Assembly: GCF_018446385.1 (NCBI RefSeq)
Contig: NC_055986.1
Coordinates: forward strand, 27,390,302 to 27,454,301
Direction: 5' to 3'
DNA: 64,000 bases
Source: Zingiber officinale
Lineage: Eukaryota > Streptophyta > Magnoliopsida > Zingiberales > Zingiberaceae
Shown here: positions 34,601 through 45,439 of the stretch, one piece after another
Numbering within the stretch: position 1 is the first letter of the stretch
How the letters are laid out: every line of letters begins with the position of its first letter
The notes under the pieces: model-generated
The model's input: the letters and a program-made list of their open reading frames with translations, nothing else
Told to the model about the DNA's origin: nothing
The model's database searches: none
Translations under genes and position numbers: made by a program

Positions 34601-35894
34601 GAAATTTAAGAGAGAAATTTATTTAAGCTTACGATTTAACTAAAGCCAAGAAGATATAAGTAATATAAAATTATGCAAATAAAATAAAATTTTAAATGCA
34701 TATAAATGGGCTCTTTATGAGATACCAAGTACAACATAATGTGTCTTCCTTTGGGCCGACGCATTATTTGTTAGTGATACTCTATAATATAACTCAAACT
34801 TGAATTGGTCACACAATGTGCCTTCCTTTGGGCCAACCCATTGTGCGCATAATATGATACTTTATATGAGTTATATTTTTGGTTCATAGCTTACAACAAC
34901 CTTAATCGGCCACATAATATGCCTTCCTTTGGGCCGACATATTTTGTGCATAACTTAACAAAATAATATTTTGTTTCATAGTTGTAAGCTACCTTATGCA
35001 TATATCTGGCATAAAAGTAACTTTCATTTGGACCGATTATTTTTAGCATAGATATACGTCTACCAACATAAAATGTACTAAACCTACCTCAGGTGTCTTC
35101 CTTTGGGCCGACACAATAGTTCAACTTAGTAGCACGTTGTGTAGATAGACCTAAGAAATATTAGAAACTTTATTCGAACAGATTACCTAATCTGCCTTAA
35201 TAATTTAAAATTAGGTTTATTAATCGATTGATACCTTATGATAGTCAATTGGTATAATCGATCTGAAAATCTACTATATGCGACTATATAATTATATAGA
35301 GAATTATTTAAAATTTTATTTACATTCTAAAATTATAATTAAATAGTATTAAATTATTATTATTATTTTTTCACATTCACTGTTACGAAACAGTGAAACT
35401 TTACATTAAAATTTATTTAATTTAATGTTGAACTTTACTGTTTTCACGTTGAAACAGAGTTTTTTTTCGTTCTGTTTCTTGATTAAACAGACTTGATCGA
35501 AAAAAAATAATAATAACAATAATAAAATAATATTAATCGATTAAAAAAATTAATCGATTAATAATTTAAGTAGTCGCAAGTTCAAGGCCGTTCGATTCTA
35601 ATTGATTTTATGTTCATAATTTTAGACTCGACAATCGATTATTCGATCAAAGTAATCGATTGAATTATCACAATTTAATCTAAAATTATATTAAACGGTG
35701 ACGATTTTCATTGTTCTTTGTATTCTTCATAGAAATACAAAAAATTCAAAAAATAAGTCTATCCTAATTTTTTTCTTACATGATCTTCGACGATTAAAAA
35801 TTGTATTATACTAGGAAAATTTAATCTAGTATACAAACAATAAATCGACGAAAAATTTAAATTTTATTGTCATAAAAAGATGAAACAGAAACCC
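34601..35894 (-). repeat. 5' leader of copia element C with a reiterated motif
   Basis: Non-coding leader between the priming site and gag on the minus strand. A motif CTTCCTTTGGGCCGAC (plus-strand reading) appears about five times with variation, near 34745, 34830, 34922, 35012 and 35096. The rest is A/T-rich. Confidence 0.6.
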
Positions 35895-35906
35895 GTTCTG
35901 ATACCA
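35895..35906 (-). other. Primer binding site of copia element C
   Basis: On the minus strand TGGTATCAGAAC matches the tRNA-iMet-type copia priming site. It fixes the orientation and the 5' end of the internal region of element C. Confidence 0.85.
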
Positions 35907-35914
35907 ATTGATAG

Positions 35915-36365
35915 ATCGAAAAACTTTTAGATATCTCTACAATGGTATGATATTATCCACTTTGGGCCTAAGTCCTCATGGTTTTATTCTTGAGCTCTCT
36001 CTAAAAGGCCGCATACCAATAATTTCTCTTGTAAATCCATGATCTTTCCTATATGTTTTCAATGTAAAATTATGTTTGTAATCTTATAATCTAACAATTA
36101 ATCCTAGAATTGATTAACCTGATCTCATGTAAATTTTCTATCAATATAAATTAAGAAGTATTAATAGAGATTCATTCAGATGACCACTATTTTTAGATCT
36201 ATTAGTAAGTCTGGTTCTCGTAGCTAAGATTTAAATTTTAAATCCGTTATCGATTTAACTATTACATCATTATCGCAGGAATAGAGCCTTGACTATTTTA
36301 TCTAAACTTTGATGTTGCTTATGATCAATGCAATCATTTTGATTTTATTTTATTTTATTTTCCAG
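35915..36365. other. Remaining FEN1 intron sequence with a repeat-like segment
   Basis: The first ~120 bp (GATATCTCTACAATGGTATG, then CCACTTTGGGCCTAAGTC) resemble a repeat fragment common next to plant retrotransposons. The rest is A/T-rich and ends in a good acceptor (TTTTATTTTCCAG) at 36365. Confidence 0.45.
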
Positions 36366-36596
36366 TTTGGAGTCCTTTTTAAAACCGGCTGTAAATGCAT
36401 GCGCCGTTCCCACCAAAAGAAAGGTATGCTTCAGTCCTTTTTTTCCCCAAAGAAACCTCATCACATTCTAGGTTTGTCTTTTGCTATTAAGTAGTGGTTC
36501 TTTAATTATAGAAATGGCATTATAAAAAGACTATTCTGTACATTAAATTCTAGTACTGGCTTCTGTCTGACCTGTGAATGTTATATGTATTTTAAT

Positions 36597-37478
36597 TGTT
36601 GAAAATCGATGGTCGGTTAAAAGGAAGGTTAAATAATTTGGGTTAAATAATCTTGTAAAAACACAAATATAATATTCTTTTCGGACTATAAAAAGAATAC
36701 TAGCATAAATAAATAAAGACAATAAACTAAAAGAAAAAGTTCACGAATTTAATTCGGTTATAATCGGGAAGGTTGTTAATTTAATAAATAAATTGTACAC
36801 TAAAATATTTCCTTCAAGCGGAGAAGCCTCTTACAGTATTTAAGTACAGAAAATAGAAAAGGTAAACTAACAAGGAAGCGCACAAGTGTTGAATGTAAGA
36901 ATTGCTTGTATGATGTAAAGCTTCTGGACCAAGACTGTATTTATAGCCTTGGTCGGGACGTCTGGAAAGGTTTCAGGCGCCTGGAGTTGGATAAAAAGTT
37001 ATCCCCAATGTAACGATCAAACTCCATGTCATTTTGGATAAAATCAGCATTCCGAGCACCCGGAGTCTAGGCGCCCAGACTGTCCTGGGCTGGTCCGAGC
37101 ATCCTCCTTCGCTTCCGTTCGCCTCGGTCCGGATCTTTCGCTCCAGCTCCGCTCACTTGGGTGATCTCGCTCATCAGGAATAGGGCTCACCCGAACCCAA
37201 CTTCCGGCCTTCTCCTCGAGCAACCTTCCTTCCCGGTTTCTCGTCCCTCGGAATCGTCGTGTGCTTCCTTCTCATCCACCAACGTACCCATCCGTAACTC
37301 TTCGTCCCTCGGACGCACCGAGTCCGTCAGCTCTCTCCCGTACCGACCTTCTCGTTAGCTACGTCTCTTGCTCGACTACCTGTGCTCCTAAGCTCCTGCA
37401 CACTTAGACACAAGGTTAAAACACTATATGACCTAACTTAATTTATTGATCACATCAAAATAACTTGGGATTCCAACA
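36597..37478 (-). repeat. Solo LTR of the Sirevirus-like family in the last FEN1 intron
   Basis: On the minus strand it starts TGTTGGAATCCCAAG (from 37478), follows the same block order as the LTR at 5551-6384, and ends near TCAACA (36597). Flanks TTAAT (36592-36596) and TTAAC (37479-37483) are a near-perfect 5-bp duplication. No internal region is present. It lies between the last two exons of the FEN1 fossil. Confidence 0.8.
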
Positions 37479-37616
37479 TTAACTGCCATAAACATTTAAG
37501 AGTCCTATGAATCGTAACTCATGTTTTGCAATATTTCTCAGGAGAGTGACAAAGCTTCCAAAGAAATTTCTACCAACAAGAACTCTAAAGCTGGAACTGC
37601 AAAGAAGAAAAGATAG

Positions 37617-39052
37617 AAAGCTCCCTCATGCCTCAGAAAATTGGTAGTATGCCATCCTAGCAGATAAGAACTGTTGGCTCGGATTCTAACGATCCTAAGT
37701 TTCCTTCTTCTCATACTGTTTTGGCATATGATTCTCAGTGGCTGGTCATGTTTCTAAGAACTTTGGTGCAAGATGTACTTTTGTTAATTTCTAAATGTGC
37801 TTTATGTTATATGTGTGGACCAATTCCCAATTCAATCCATCAAAGATCGCATCAGGTTGCTAATGTTTTCTCATTTGAACTAATTTGAATGACATTTAAC
37901 CTTAGCTAAATGACGTTGCTGAGGCCTGAGGGTGGTGGTTCAGTTTTATTGGTTCTTTTGGTGGTTCAATGAAAAGTTAAATTGATCGGAAGTGGTGGGG
38001 TGCTTAGAAAACTTACTACCTCAACCATGTTTGTGGGTCACAGAAAAGGCAAGTCCAGCAACTAGGATAATTTGCAACAATGAATCATTAGAATGATTCC
38101 TCTGATCGCAATCTCAAATCAATGCACCTAGTGAATTTTTTTTTTTTTGAGCTGCTAACAGTAGTTCTATATATATATATATATATATATATAATCATTA
38201 AATCCAATGTATTATTAGAACTCATCGTTTAGTTTAAATGATTTAAGAGGAGCCTTACATGTTGGTGTGGTGTGACTTGAAAGGTCACGGATTCAAATAT
38301 CAAAAATAGTTTTTTGCAAAAACAGAATATGTACAATAGACTTTTCAGAATCCCACTTTGACAAGAGCTGAGCTTCATGCATCAAACTACCTTTCAAACT
38401 TCAAACACCAAGCTACTTAGCAGGATCTCAGTGCAAAAGATTGGGACCTTTTGGAGCATCACAAAATCAAATTAAAGCATATCCATAAAATAAAAATAAT
38501 TAACAGATGCACCATCAAATGTTTGATGGACAATAATATACTTAGCAGGATCAACCAAAAAATTAATGCTTTGAACATCTAATGTTAATAATCTATACAG
38601 CATCACTAAGCAATCATGCTTTTAAACTTTGTAATGAAAAAAAATCCCTTCATCTTTATTGTAGCATGAAATCTGCCACTCTTATCCCACGGTCATCTAT
38701 GAGGAGATAAATCGGAAAATTATAATTGGCCACAGCGGAGAGAATATTTTTCTCAGGTTTACTGAGATTCAATTTTTTTTTCTATTGTAATAATATCTAC
38801 CTCGCAATAACTAACTCAACTATGCCCCGAGGGCATCTTCATCTTTATTTTGTCCATAAATCACGGAGACCTAATGATAGACATTATTTAGTAAATTTGT
38901 TAGAATGCCTTGAGTAATATCTAGAGTGTACACCCATAAACAAAAGTATGGTTTGTCTCAGTCAAATACGTCCTGATCTAAAGGATACAGGTCTTTAGGA
39001 ACAAATACAGGGCAAGTAGGAATGAAATGCATTAATAGGAAATAAAACTTGG
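37617..39052. other. Intergenic region with a (TA)13 microsatellite
   Basis: Unique-looking DNA downstream of the FEN1 stop (possible 3' UTR to about 37860), then A/T-rich spacer. A (TA)13 tract lies at 38168-38193. The last few hundred bases are probably the 3' UTR of the minus-strand gene that ends at 39053. The ORF at 38726-38917 has no support. Confidence 0.5.
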
Positions 39053-41328
39053 TCAAATCTCGTCCTTCTGAATCTCCTCATCCTTCTGATCCATAGTATC
39101 TTTAGAAGAGTTCTTCAATGCTTCTTTTCTTTTGGCTTGAATCTGACGCACACTTTCAGCTATTATAGCACTAAGTTTAGGAACAGGCTTGCCCGAGGGT
39201 ATGTTTACTCCATGCTTTCTCAAAGCTTGTGATATACTCGTCTGATACTTCTGCAAGTGGATGTGGCAGAGAGAAGGTATAGCATCTACCAGAATTGGCT
39301 TCGCACAGGTAATGGGTTCACCATTCTTAGACCTGTAATTCAAAATATAACCATTAGTTGTCTTTTAAAAAATAATTGATCAACCAGTGAAGTAATCAGA
39401 AAAGCAATCTCATCAAGTAACAAGAAAATAAGCATGTCTGAGGTGTATATGATAGATTGATATCCAGTAGATTTTGTAGCTACTTTACTATAAAATATGT
39501 TATATAAGAGATTGTTGGTGAATATTACCTTTACCGAAAGTGAATCTCTTGTTGAAGATGAGAGTTTATGCAATAATAATCTCACTACCTTTGTCACTCA
39601 TGACGATTTCATCACAAAGAAAACCGTGGAATAATAATGAAATTTGTCATGCATACAACCATAGACAATGAAGTGTTGACACAATGCATGCCGGGAAACA
39701 ATATTTGAAAAACTAGCATAACATACATGAGAGTGCTAAAATAAATGTTTAGGGTAACTTTAAATATAAAATAAAAATGCTAACATAGGAAAGTGATAAG
39801 TGTAACTCAAAAGATGAAAAATGAAAGAAAATAGACCATGTTGATATCAATATATTCAAAAGTGATTAAAAGGTCCTATAGTTAGGGATAAATATAGCAA
39901 CTGGATATGATGATGATGATGCAATAGTAAAGATAAAAACTATCTAGTAATGGACATCTGGATATAACCATTATATGTTTTCATAGCATTATCAGTCACA
40001 ACCATATCAAGGAAGTCATCATTAACTTTTGAAAGTAAAAATTTTATAGTAGGAATTGAGGCATCCTAAAAGACTTGATCAAATTGCCAGATCAAAACAT
40101 CAGCATCATCATTTTCTATTCAGAACAATTGAAATGATATATTAAGGAGGACACATTACTAGGAGAAGTGTACAAAAGCATCTTCTGTAGAGTCTATAGA
40201 CTATAGGTAAAGAAGAAAATATGTAGTAGACTAATCAAGGTAAATGCATGAATATGCTACATCTAAATTTAGTTCCACATGTAAAGTTGTAAGCAAAAAA
40301 GGCATTTTCTAAGACTTAAACTATTGAACAACAACATTATCTTGAACAAACTATTGAACAACAACATTGTCTTGAACAAGATGCAGCCTGTGATGAAAAG
40401 GGCATCAATACTAATTCTGGGAGCAATATAATATCAACCCTGCATAAAATTTAACGCTAAATCTGATATTCTTATCCTCTAAAAGCTATCAAAGATTAGC
40501 CTTCTGTTTTACATACACATATTGCTGATCTTCTCTTCTCAATGGATACTATTAGAAGTAATATGGCAAGAAAAACACTCATTGCATCAAATAAACATAC
40601 TACAATAATCAACATCAGTTGATTTAAATATCAAATAATAACAATAATAATAATGAAGTTGTTGGTGCAAGTTTCAGCCAGAACACTCCACTAACTTAGT
40701 CAAACAAGAAAAGATATGAGAGTAGGTACCTCTTTATTACATGAATACAAGGCTTGTAAAGAGTCTGCCTCTTCTCCGACAATATATGCGGATGGCAATA
40801 ATTCGTTAAGGCCATTGCATTTGTCTTGCATCCAGGAAATGCACATCGCTTCCTTTGGCCTATGTTCCCCACGCCACCATTCCCTTCGTCAAATCCTAAT
40901 TGAACCCGACGCCCCTTCCTCGTGGCCTCCGTCTCCTCGCCATTCTCCTCAGCAACCCGTCCCCTATTCAGCCCATCCTCCTCCCCCTTATCCTGCTCAG
41001 GCTCCTCCTCCTCCACCTCCTTATCTCCGCACTCAAAGGGACTAACCCCGTACTCCCAATAGTATTGCCGGTGCTTTACACGGACCTCCTCCATCAGGGC
41101 CCAATATTGGCGTCTATAACATAAAGCCAGTTGCTTCACCCGACGAGAGCGACGGCGAAGCACCTCCTCCCGAGTGAGAGATCGAGAGGGGCAAAGGATT
41201 TCGTCCTCTTCAGCCCCGTCGATGGTAAACACCGACGGGCCCGCCACCGATTCCTCGGCTCTACAAGAGTTCAGGTTGGGGTTCCATTCGCTCCTCTTCG
41301 GCGCTTTGCCCTTCCTTGCCGATGACAT
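39053..41328 (-). CDS. INO80 complex subunit D / KANSL2-like zf-C3Hc3H protein, 2 exons
   Basis: Exon 1 is 41328-40730 and exon 2 is 39332-39053, with a GT-AG intron of about 1.4 kb (phase 2). The product is about 292 aa. The N-terminus is basic (GKAPKRSEWNPN). Residues 50-95 form a basic helix (REEVLRRRSRRVKQLALCYR). Residues 103-145 are highly acidic. The first finger is CAFPGCKTNAMALTNYCHPH (Cys162, Cys167, Cys178, His181, with Cys194 in YKPC). The intron cuts just after it, and exon 2 supplies the second half (PITCAKPILVDAIPSLCHIH). This C3Hc3H architecture is known from INO80D and KANSL2, subunits of chromatin-remodelling and histone-acetyltransferase complexes. A chromatin role in the nucleus is therefore inferred, not shown. 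The ATG is the first in the GC-rich exon. Confidence 0.88.
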
Positions 41329-41470
41329 CCTTCTACCCAGTTGACGATCCGATTTTCCACCATAAATATCAATTAATTTTTTTTTCTTTAAAAAGAATAT
41401 TATAGTTAGTTTTTTTTAAAGATCTTTACCTACTTTAAAATAAGAAATTTCTATTAATTTTTTTATAAAA
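41329..41470. promoter_or_regulatory. Short unique upstream region of the INO80D-like gene
   Basis: Only about 140 bp separate the start codon from the tandem-duplicated block. It already contains the repeat motif CCGATTTTCCACCATAAATA, so the proximal promoter of the gene is built on the AT-rich repeat family that follows. Confidence 0.4.
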
Positions 41471-43010
41471 AAAAATCAACAAGTTAACTAATATATTATA
41501 GTTAGTTTTTTTTAAGGTATTTACCTATTTTAAAATAATAAATTTCTATTATATTTAAAACTAATATATTAAAGGTATTTACCTATTTTAAAATAATAAC
41601 TTTCTATTAATTTTTTTAAAAAAAAAATCAACGAGTTAACTAATATATCCATTAAATTAAAAAAAAACAACGAGTTAATTAATAAATACACTATCAACGG
41701 ATTCTTTTTCCATTATTTCACATGATGATAAAACAATTTAATATTATATTTTATGTGAGATAATTTTGCGCATATGTTATCCCTAATAGAGGGTTAAATA
41801 GATGTTATAATATCCATTTAATTTTTTCTTTTCATTGTAAGTGAGTATTATAATATCCCCTCATAAAAGAGAAAAGAAAGAGTGTTCAAAAATTTGAACA
41901 CTAATCTATCTGAGGGTGACTAGTTCGGTCCTACAAAAGTTTTCCACCTGTCATCAGGATAAATCAAAAAGCGCACGCGGCGGTCAGCCCAGAAGTTCAA
42001 CATCTTTTGATTACACCTCCATTTAGAGAAAAAATTCCTACAAATATACTATAGTTGAGGTTTGAATAATAGATATTTGAATGACAATCTGAATATTCTA
42101 CTGTGATATCATGACCTGGGGACGAAGCATCTGAAATAGTAAGAAATCGGGTTTTATGTTTCATATATCGGTTAATCCAATTTTTTTCCTCCATAAAAAT
42201 CAGATTTTGTTACCCTTGTAAACATAATATTATAATTCCCATTTTACCTATTTAAAATATTAAAATTAATTTAATTTTGCATCTGACTCCTCGGTTCTCC
42301 GAGCATCTGAAACCGACTTTTATTTTCATAAATCGATGGTCCGATTTTCCACCATAAATACCAATTTTTTCCTTTAAAAAGAATATTATAGTTAACTTTT
42401 TTTTTAAGGTCTTTACCTATTTTAAAATAATAAATTTCTATTAAATTAAAAAAAAACAACGAGATTTTATTAAATGCATTATCAGCGGATTATTTTTCCA
42501 TTATTTCACACAATGACATCCTTTTACCTGTTCTCGGTTCACCACGGAGATTGAAGCATCCGAAACGATAGAAAACTGGATTTTATATTTTATAGACTGG
42601 TTGATCCGATTTTTTTTCTCCATAAATATCAGATTTTGTTTTCCTTGTAAACATAATATTATAGTTTCCATTTTACCTATTTTAAAATATTAAAATTAAT
42701 TTAATTTTGCATCTAACTCCTTCTCGGTTCTTTGAGCATCTGAGACCGACGTTTATTTTTATGGATCTGTGGTCCGAATTTCTCCAATAAATATCATTTT
42801 TTTACATTAAAAAGAATATTTTAAGGTCTTTACCTATTTTAAAATAATAAATTTCTATTAAATTTTAAAAGAAATTCGTTAAATAAAATTCGAACTTGAC
42901 TCATTATAAACAAGTTAAAATTAAATATTTAAGAATTACACTATGCTCAGCTCAATTACACCCGCTTAAAATAAAATACTCTCTTCTTGTACTATATTTA
43001 CTTGTATTTA
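41471..43010. repeat. AT-rich internal repeats of unit 1
   Basis: A block that includes AAAAAGAATATTATAGTTA, a TTTACCTATTTTAAAATAAT motif and CGGTTCTCCGAGCATCTGA recurs with variation (near 41380, 42290 and 42720). It makes a degenerate tandem array with a period of roughly 300-450 bp. The short minus ORFs here are repeat artefacts. Confidence 0.6.
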
Positions 43011-43027
43011 TCATGGAGCGCCTCCTT

Positions 43028-43835
43028 TACGGTATGTTTGGGAGGAGGTGAGGGAAGGGGAAAGAAAGAGAAATAAGGGGAAGGAAACTTTGAACTTTGT
43101 TTGGGAATGAGTGAGGAAAGGGAAGGAAAGGTAAGGAAGGATAAGTTTTAACCTTGAAAGAGAGATTTTCTTACACCCCGAATTGGGGTGAAAAGAAGGA
43201 AAGGGAAAACAAAAAGATTTTTTATTCCAATTTTATCTCCGTTCTTAATAGTTTAAAAAATGTTCCAATTTCTAATTTTGTTATGTCGTTGGAGTCCAAT
43301 TTCCTCGCCTTCTTCACAGCTTGCTGTCAAATTATTAGAGGAGGAGATCCGACACGTCTTCTAACTGAATTGAAGGGAGGAACTATTTTTCTAATTAAAA
43401 TTTAAAAGGATATCTACTACTTTTTAATTTTTCCATCAAAATTTAATAAATTTTAAAAAAAATAGAAATTCTCGTTATCAGCATTATTTTTCAAATTTTT
43501 TTATTTAAGATTTTTAAAATCATTATTTTCATTATTTATCATTTAATTACTTGATTATCGATAATTCATTATTTTATTATGAATAATATAAAAAATTAAT
43601 TTTTTATTAAAAAATAATTAATTTAAATGATGATATAATAAATTAATTTTATTATTAAAAATATTTAATTTATATTTATAAAATAAATATTAATATTATG
43701 AAGAATGTCTAATTTAAAAAGTAAAAATATTTTTATAACTTTATTTATTTAACCTTCATTCTCATTCCTTTCTTTCCAAACAAAATAATATATGTTACGT
43801 TAATGAACGATTCTCTTCCTCCAAATAAGGAGAAG
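43028..43835. mobile_element. MITE-like block in unit 1
   Basis: Begins GTATGTTTGGGAGGAGGTGA and ends in TTCTTTCCAAACAAAAT-type sequence. In unit 2 the matching block ends CTCCCTCCCAAACAGTTAA, an inverted repeat of the start. It is A/T-rich inside with no ORF. The terminal repeats are short, so class and exact ends are uncertain. Confidence 0.4.
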
Positions 43836-44224
43836 TTAAGGTTAGTAATCATCGGATGATTTTTCTTCTCCTGGGACGAATTGACGTGATACTGAGGAGA
43901 ACGTATTCATCTTTTCCACCTTGGAGCCAAGATATTGTACCGTTCCAAGTTTGGAACGAACGATATCAGCGATTGCTCAATTTTGTTCATCCTCTTCACG
44001 CTCTTTCCGCTTCTTTCGCCGCCTCCATCGCCGTCCAATCCGTTGCTTCCTCCCTCCCTCCCTCCCTCCGTCACTTACTCTCCGGGCTAGTTTATGCTCT
44101 CTCTCTCTCGTTCTCTTGCTTTCTCATCGTGCATGTTATTGTTGCGATTTTCTCTTTTGTTCGCACCGTCACTTCCTCGTTTCACCAATGTCGACCAGGA
44201 TTAGGGTTTGCTCCCTTCGCCTCC
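43836..44224 (+). other. Ancestral 5' flank / 5' UTR of NF-YB pseudogene copy 1
   Basis: GC-richer DNA with CCCTCCCTCCCTCCC and (CT)n tracts leads up to the NF-YB ATG at 44225, as expected for a plant promoter and 5' UTR. The long open frames across this flank and the exons are in other frames and are not supported as genes. Confidence 0.45.
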
Positions 44225-44737
44225 ATGGCGGAATCCGGGGCCCCAGGCTCGCCGGAGAGCGGAAACTCTGGCGAAGTCGGCGGCGGAAGTGCGCGGGAGT
44301 AGGACCGCTTCCTCCCTATCTCCAGCATCGGTCGAATCATAAGGAAGGCCGTCCCCGAGAACAGAAAAATCGCAAAGGACGCCAAGGAGTCAGTTCGGGA
44401 GTGCGTCTCCGAGTTCATCAGTTGCGTCACCAGCGAGTAAGCCGAGTCGACCATGCTCCACCTTCTCCTCTTCTCCCGCTTGATGGCTATCTTTACCGTC
44501 TGTGGGTTTTCTGCGCAGGGCGAACGATAAGTCTCAGCTGGAAAAGAGGAGGACGATCAACGGCGATGATCTTCTTTGAGCGATGGGGACGCTCGGCTTT
44601 CGAGGAGTACGTTGAGCCTCTGAAACTCTACTTGCAGCTCTACAGAGAGGTGATCATTTGGGGAAATTGCTGGATAGTTGTTTCTTTGTTCGTTTCTGTG
44701 ACAATTGTTCTGGAACGTATCGGTTTTCCAGATGGAG
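44225..44737 (+). pseudogene. NF-YB: NF-YB (HAP3) histone-fold pseudogene, copy 1
   Basis: Exon 1 (44225-44436) encodes MAESGAPGSPESGNSGEVGG, then [32 protein letters not shown] and [12 protein letters not shown]. Exon 2 (44519-44649) encodes KSQLEKRRTINGDDLL, and after a frame change EEYVEPLKLYLQLYRE. This is the NF-YB histone-fold core that pairs with NF-YC and NF-YA on CCAAT boxes. The CAG codon expected in REQDRFLP is TAG (44300-44302). The Trp codon of DDLLWAM is TGA (44577-44579). One extra base after GGCTTT shifts the frame. In this copy the Met of GRIMRKA also reads Ile. Introns still have GT-AG ends. All three major lesions are also in copy 2, so the gene was dead before duplication. 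Confidence 0.93.
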
Positions 44738-45431
44738 GTACTTCTCAAAATTTTCTAATTCTTCCAATTTTTCGCCTTCTTTTCGTGGATCGAACTAACA
44801 CTGATTTTGTGTCTTTCTAATCGAAAATTTCCTCCAATTTGTTAAATCTTAAAGGGCAACGTCAAGTGTTCTTGTTCTGCCGATCAATCAGGAAACTGAG
44901 ATGGGGCAATTCATGGGAGCCTGGCGATGTGGTCGGCCATTGATTTCCCTGGTTAGTTCCAATACTCCCTTTAATCAAATTGGATTGCTTTGTGCTGCAT
45001 TCAGACAACAATTCTAGCATTCAATGTAGTTGAACCTTGTCGACAACATACGAAAGGGACAGATTACTATTTTTCATCTTAGCATTATGTCAGATATGTA
45101 CACACTTCGTAGTAATTGGCCTCAAAGTACTTGAACTGAGACATTAGTCAAGTTGATTGCATTTGCTCAGTGGTTTTGGAGAAATCAGAAACACTTCCCG
45201 TTTCTCACTTGGTGGAATTGGCCACAAACCATTAAAAAGTTCCAAGTAACATTGCTTCTTGATCTGACCAACATGATGTTCATTTTATTTTAGTCTTGTA
45301 ATTTTTTTCTCACCCATGGAAATAATTTTAGTAACCTCAAATTGCACTGATTGATCACACCAGAAGGAAATAACCAAATAGAAAGTGTAAATCCTAGGGT
45401 TCTCACTAGCTAACACTTAATACCCATACAT
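44738..45431 (+). other. Downstream part of the NF-YB pseudogene locus, unit 1
   Basis: Beyond a tiny third exon (44732-44737, ATGGAG) there is intron-like and 3' sequence. A segment at about 44852-44890 may be the remains of the GDTKGS-type tail exon but is not convincing. The rest shows no coding sequence. Confidence 0.35.
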
Positions 45432-45439
45432 CCTTTTAG

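Larger units (their letters stand above)
27478..35914 (-). mobile_element. Ty1/copia fossil (element C) in the FEN1 intron
   Basis: On the minus strand the order is priming site (35895-35906), leader, gag, protease/pre-integrase, integrase, reverse transcriptase, RNase H, polypurine tract, 3' LTR. The 3' LTR spans 27478-29691 including a nested solo LTR. At the other end only the first few bases of the 5' LTR seem to remain next to the priming site. Many breaks; looks old. It also carries a TIR element at 33871-34433. Confidence 0.85.
27411..36365 (+). other. 8.96-kb FEN1 pseudogene intron filled with retrotransposons
   Basis: The donor GT follows exon sequence at 27410, and the acceptor CAG ends at 36365, before a FEN1 exon continuing the same reading phase. 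Nearly all of the interval is a minus-strand copia fossil with a nested solo LTR and a TIR element. Confidence 0.75.
24920..37616 (+). pseudogene. FEN1: Flap endonuclease 1 (FEN1) pseudogene, scattered exons
   Basis: Recognisable FEN1 exons lie in correct order. GMFNRTIRLLEAGIK (25404-25452); YVFDCKPLEL (25532-25562); YSKREDATKDLSTTIE (25625-25673); TGDLEGIERYTKRTVN (25773-25820). Then [13 protein letters not shown] and on (26812-26893); [19 protein letters not shown] and on (27033-27140); LLSFLVNDNGFK (27226-27264); AIEKFKSTKNKSSQA (27365-27410). Last are VLESFLKPAV and on (36366-36423) and ESDKASKEISTNKNSKAG and on, ending at a stop (37542-37616). FEN1 removes 5' flaps in Okazaki-fragment maturation and repair. 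The N-terminus, the KKQELAKR segment and the catalytic core (acidic EAEAE, DMD and CDYC motifs) are absent, FDGKP reads FDCKP, and a hAT element splits one exon. The PCNA-binding box is split by a 9-kb intron. Many GT-AG borders survive, so decay is fairly recent. A functional FEN1 presumably exists elsewhere. Confidence 0.88.

Noticed and set aside
34740-35115. Regularly spaced repeats as a CRISPR-like array
   Set aside because: Nuclear plant DNA, diverged repeats, A/T-rich related spacers and position inside a copia leader. Not a CRISPR.
38168-38193. (TA)13 as a possible regulatory or origin element
   Set aside because: A simple microsatellite in spacer DNA, with no flanking structure to suggest more.
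43154-43405. 83-codon open frame in the MITE-like block of unit 1
   Set aside because: Not kept as a reading frame in the near-identical unit 2 and has no recognisable domain.
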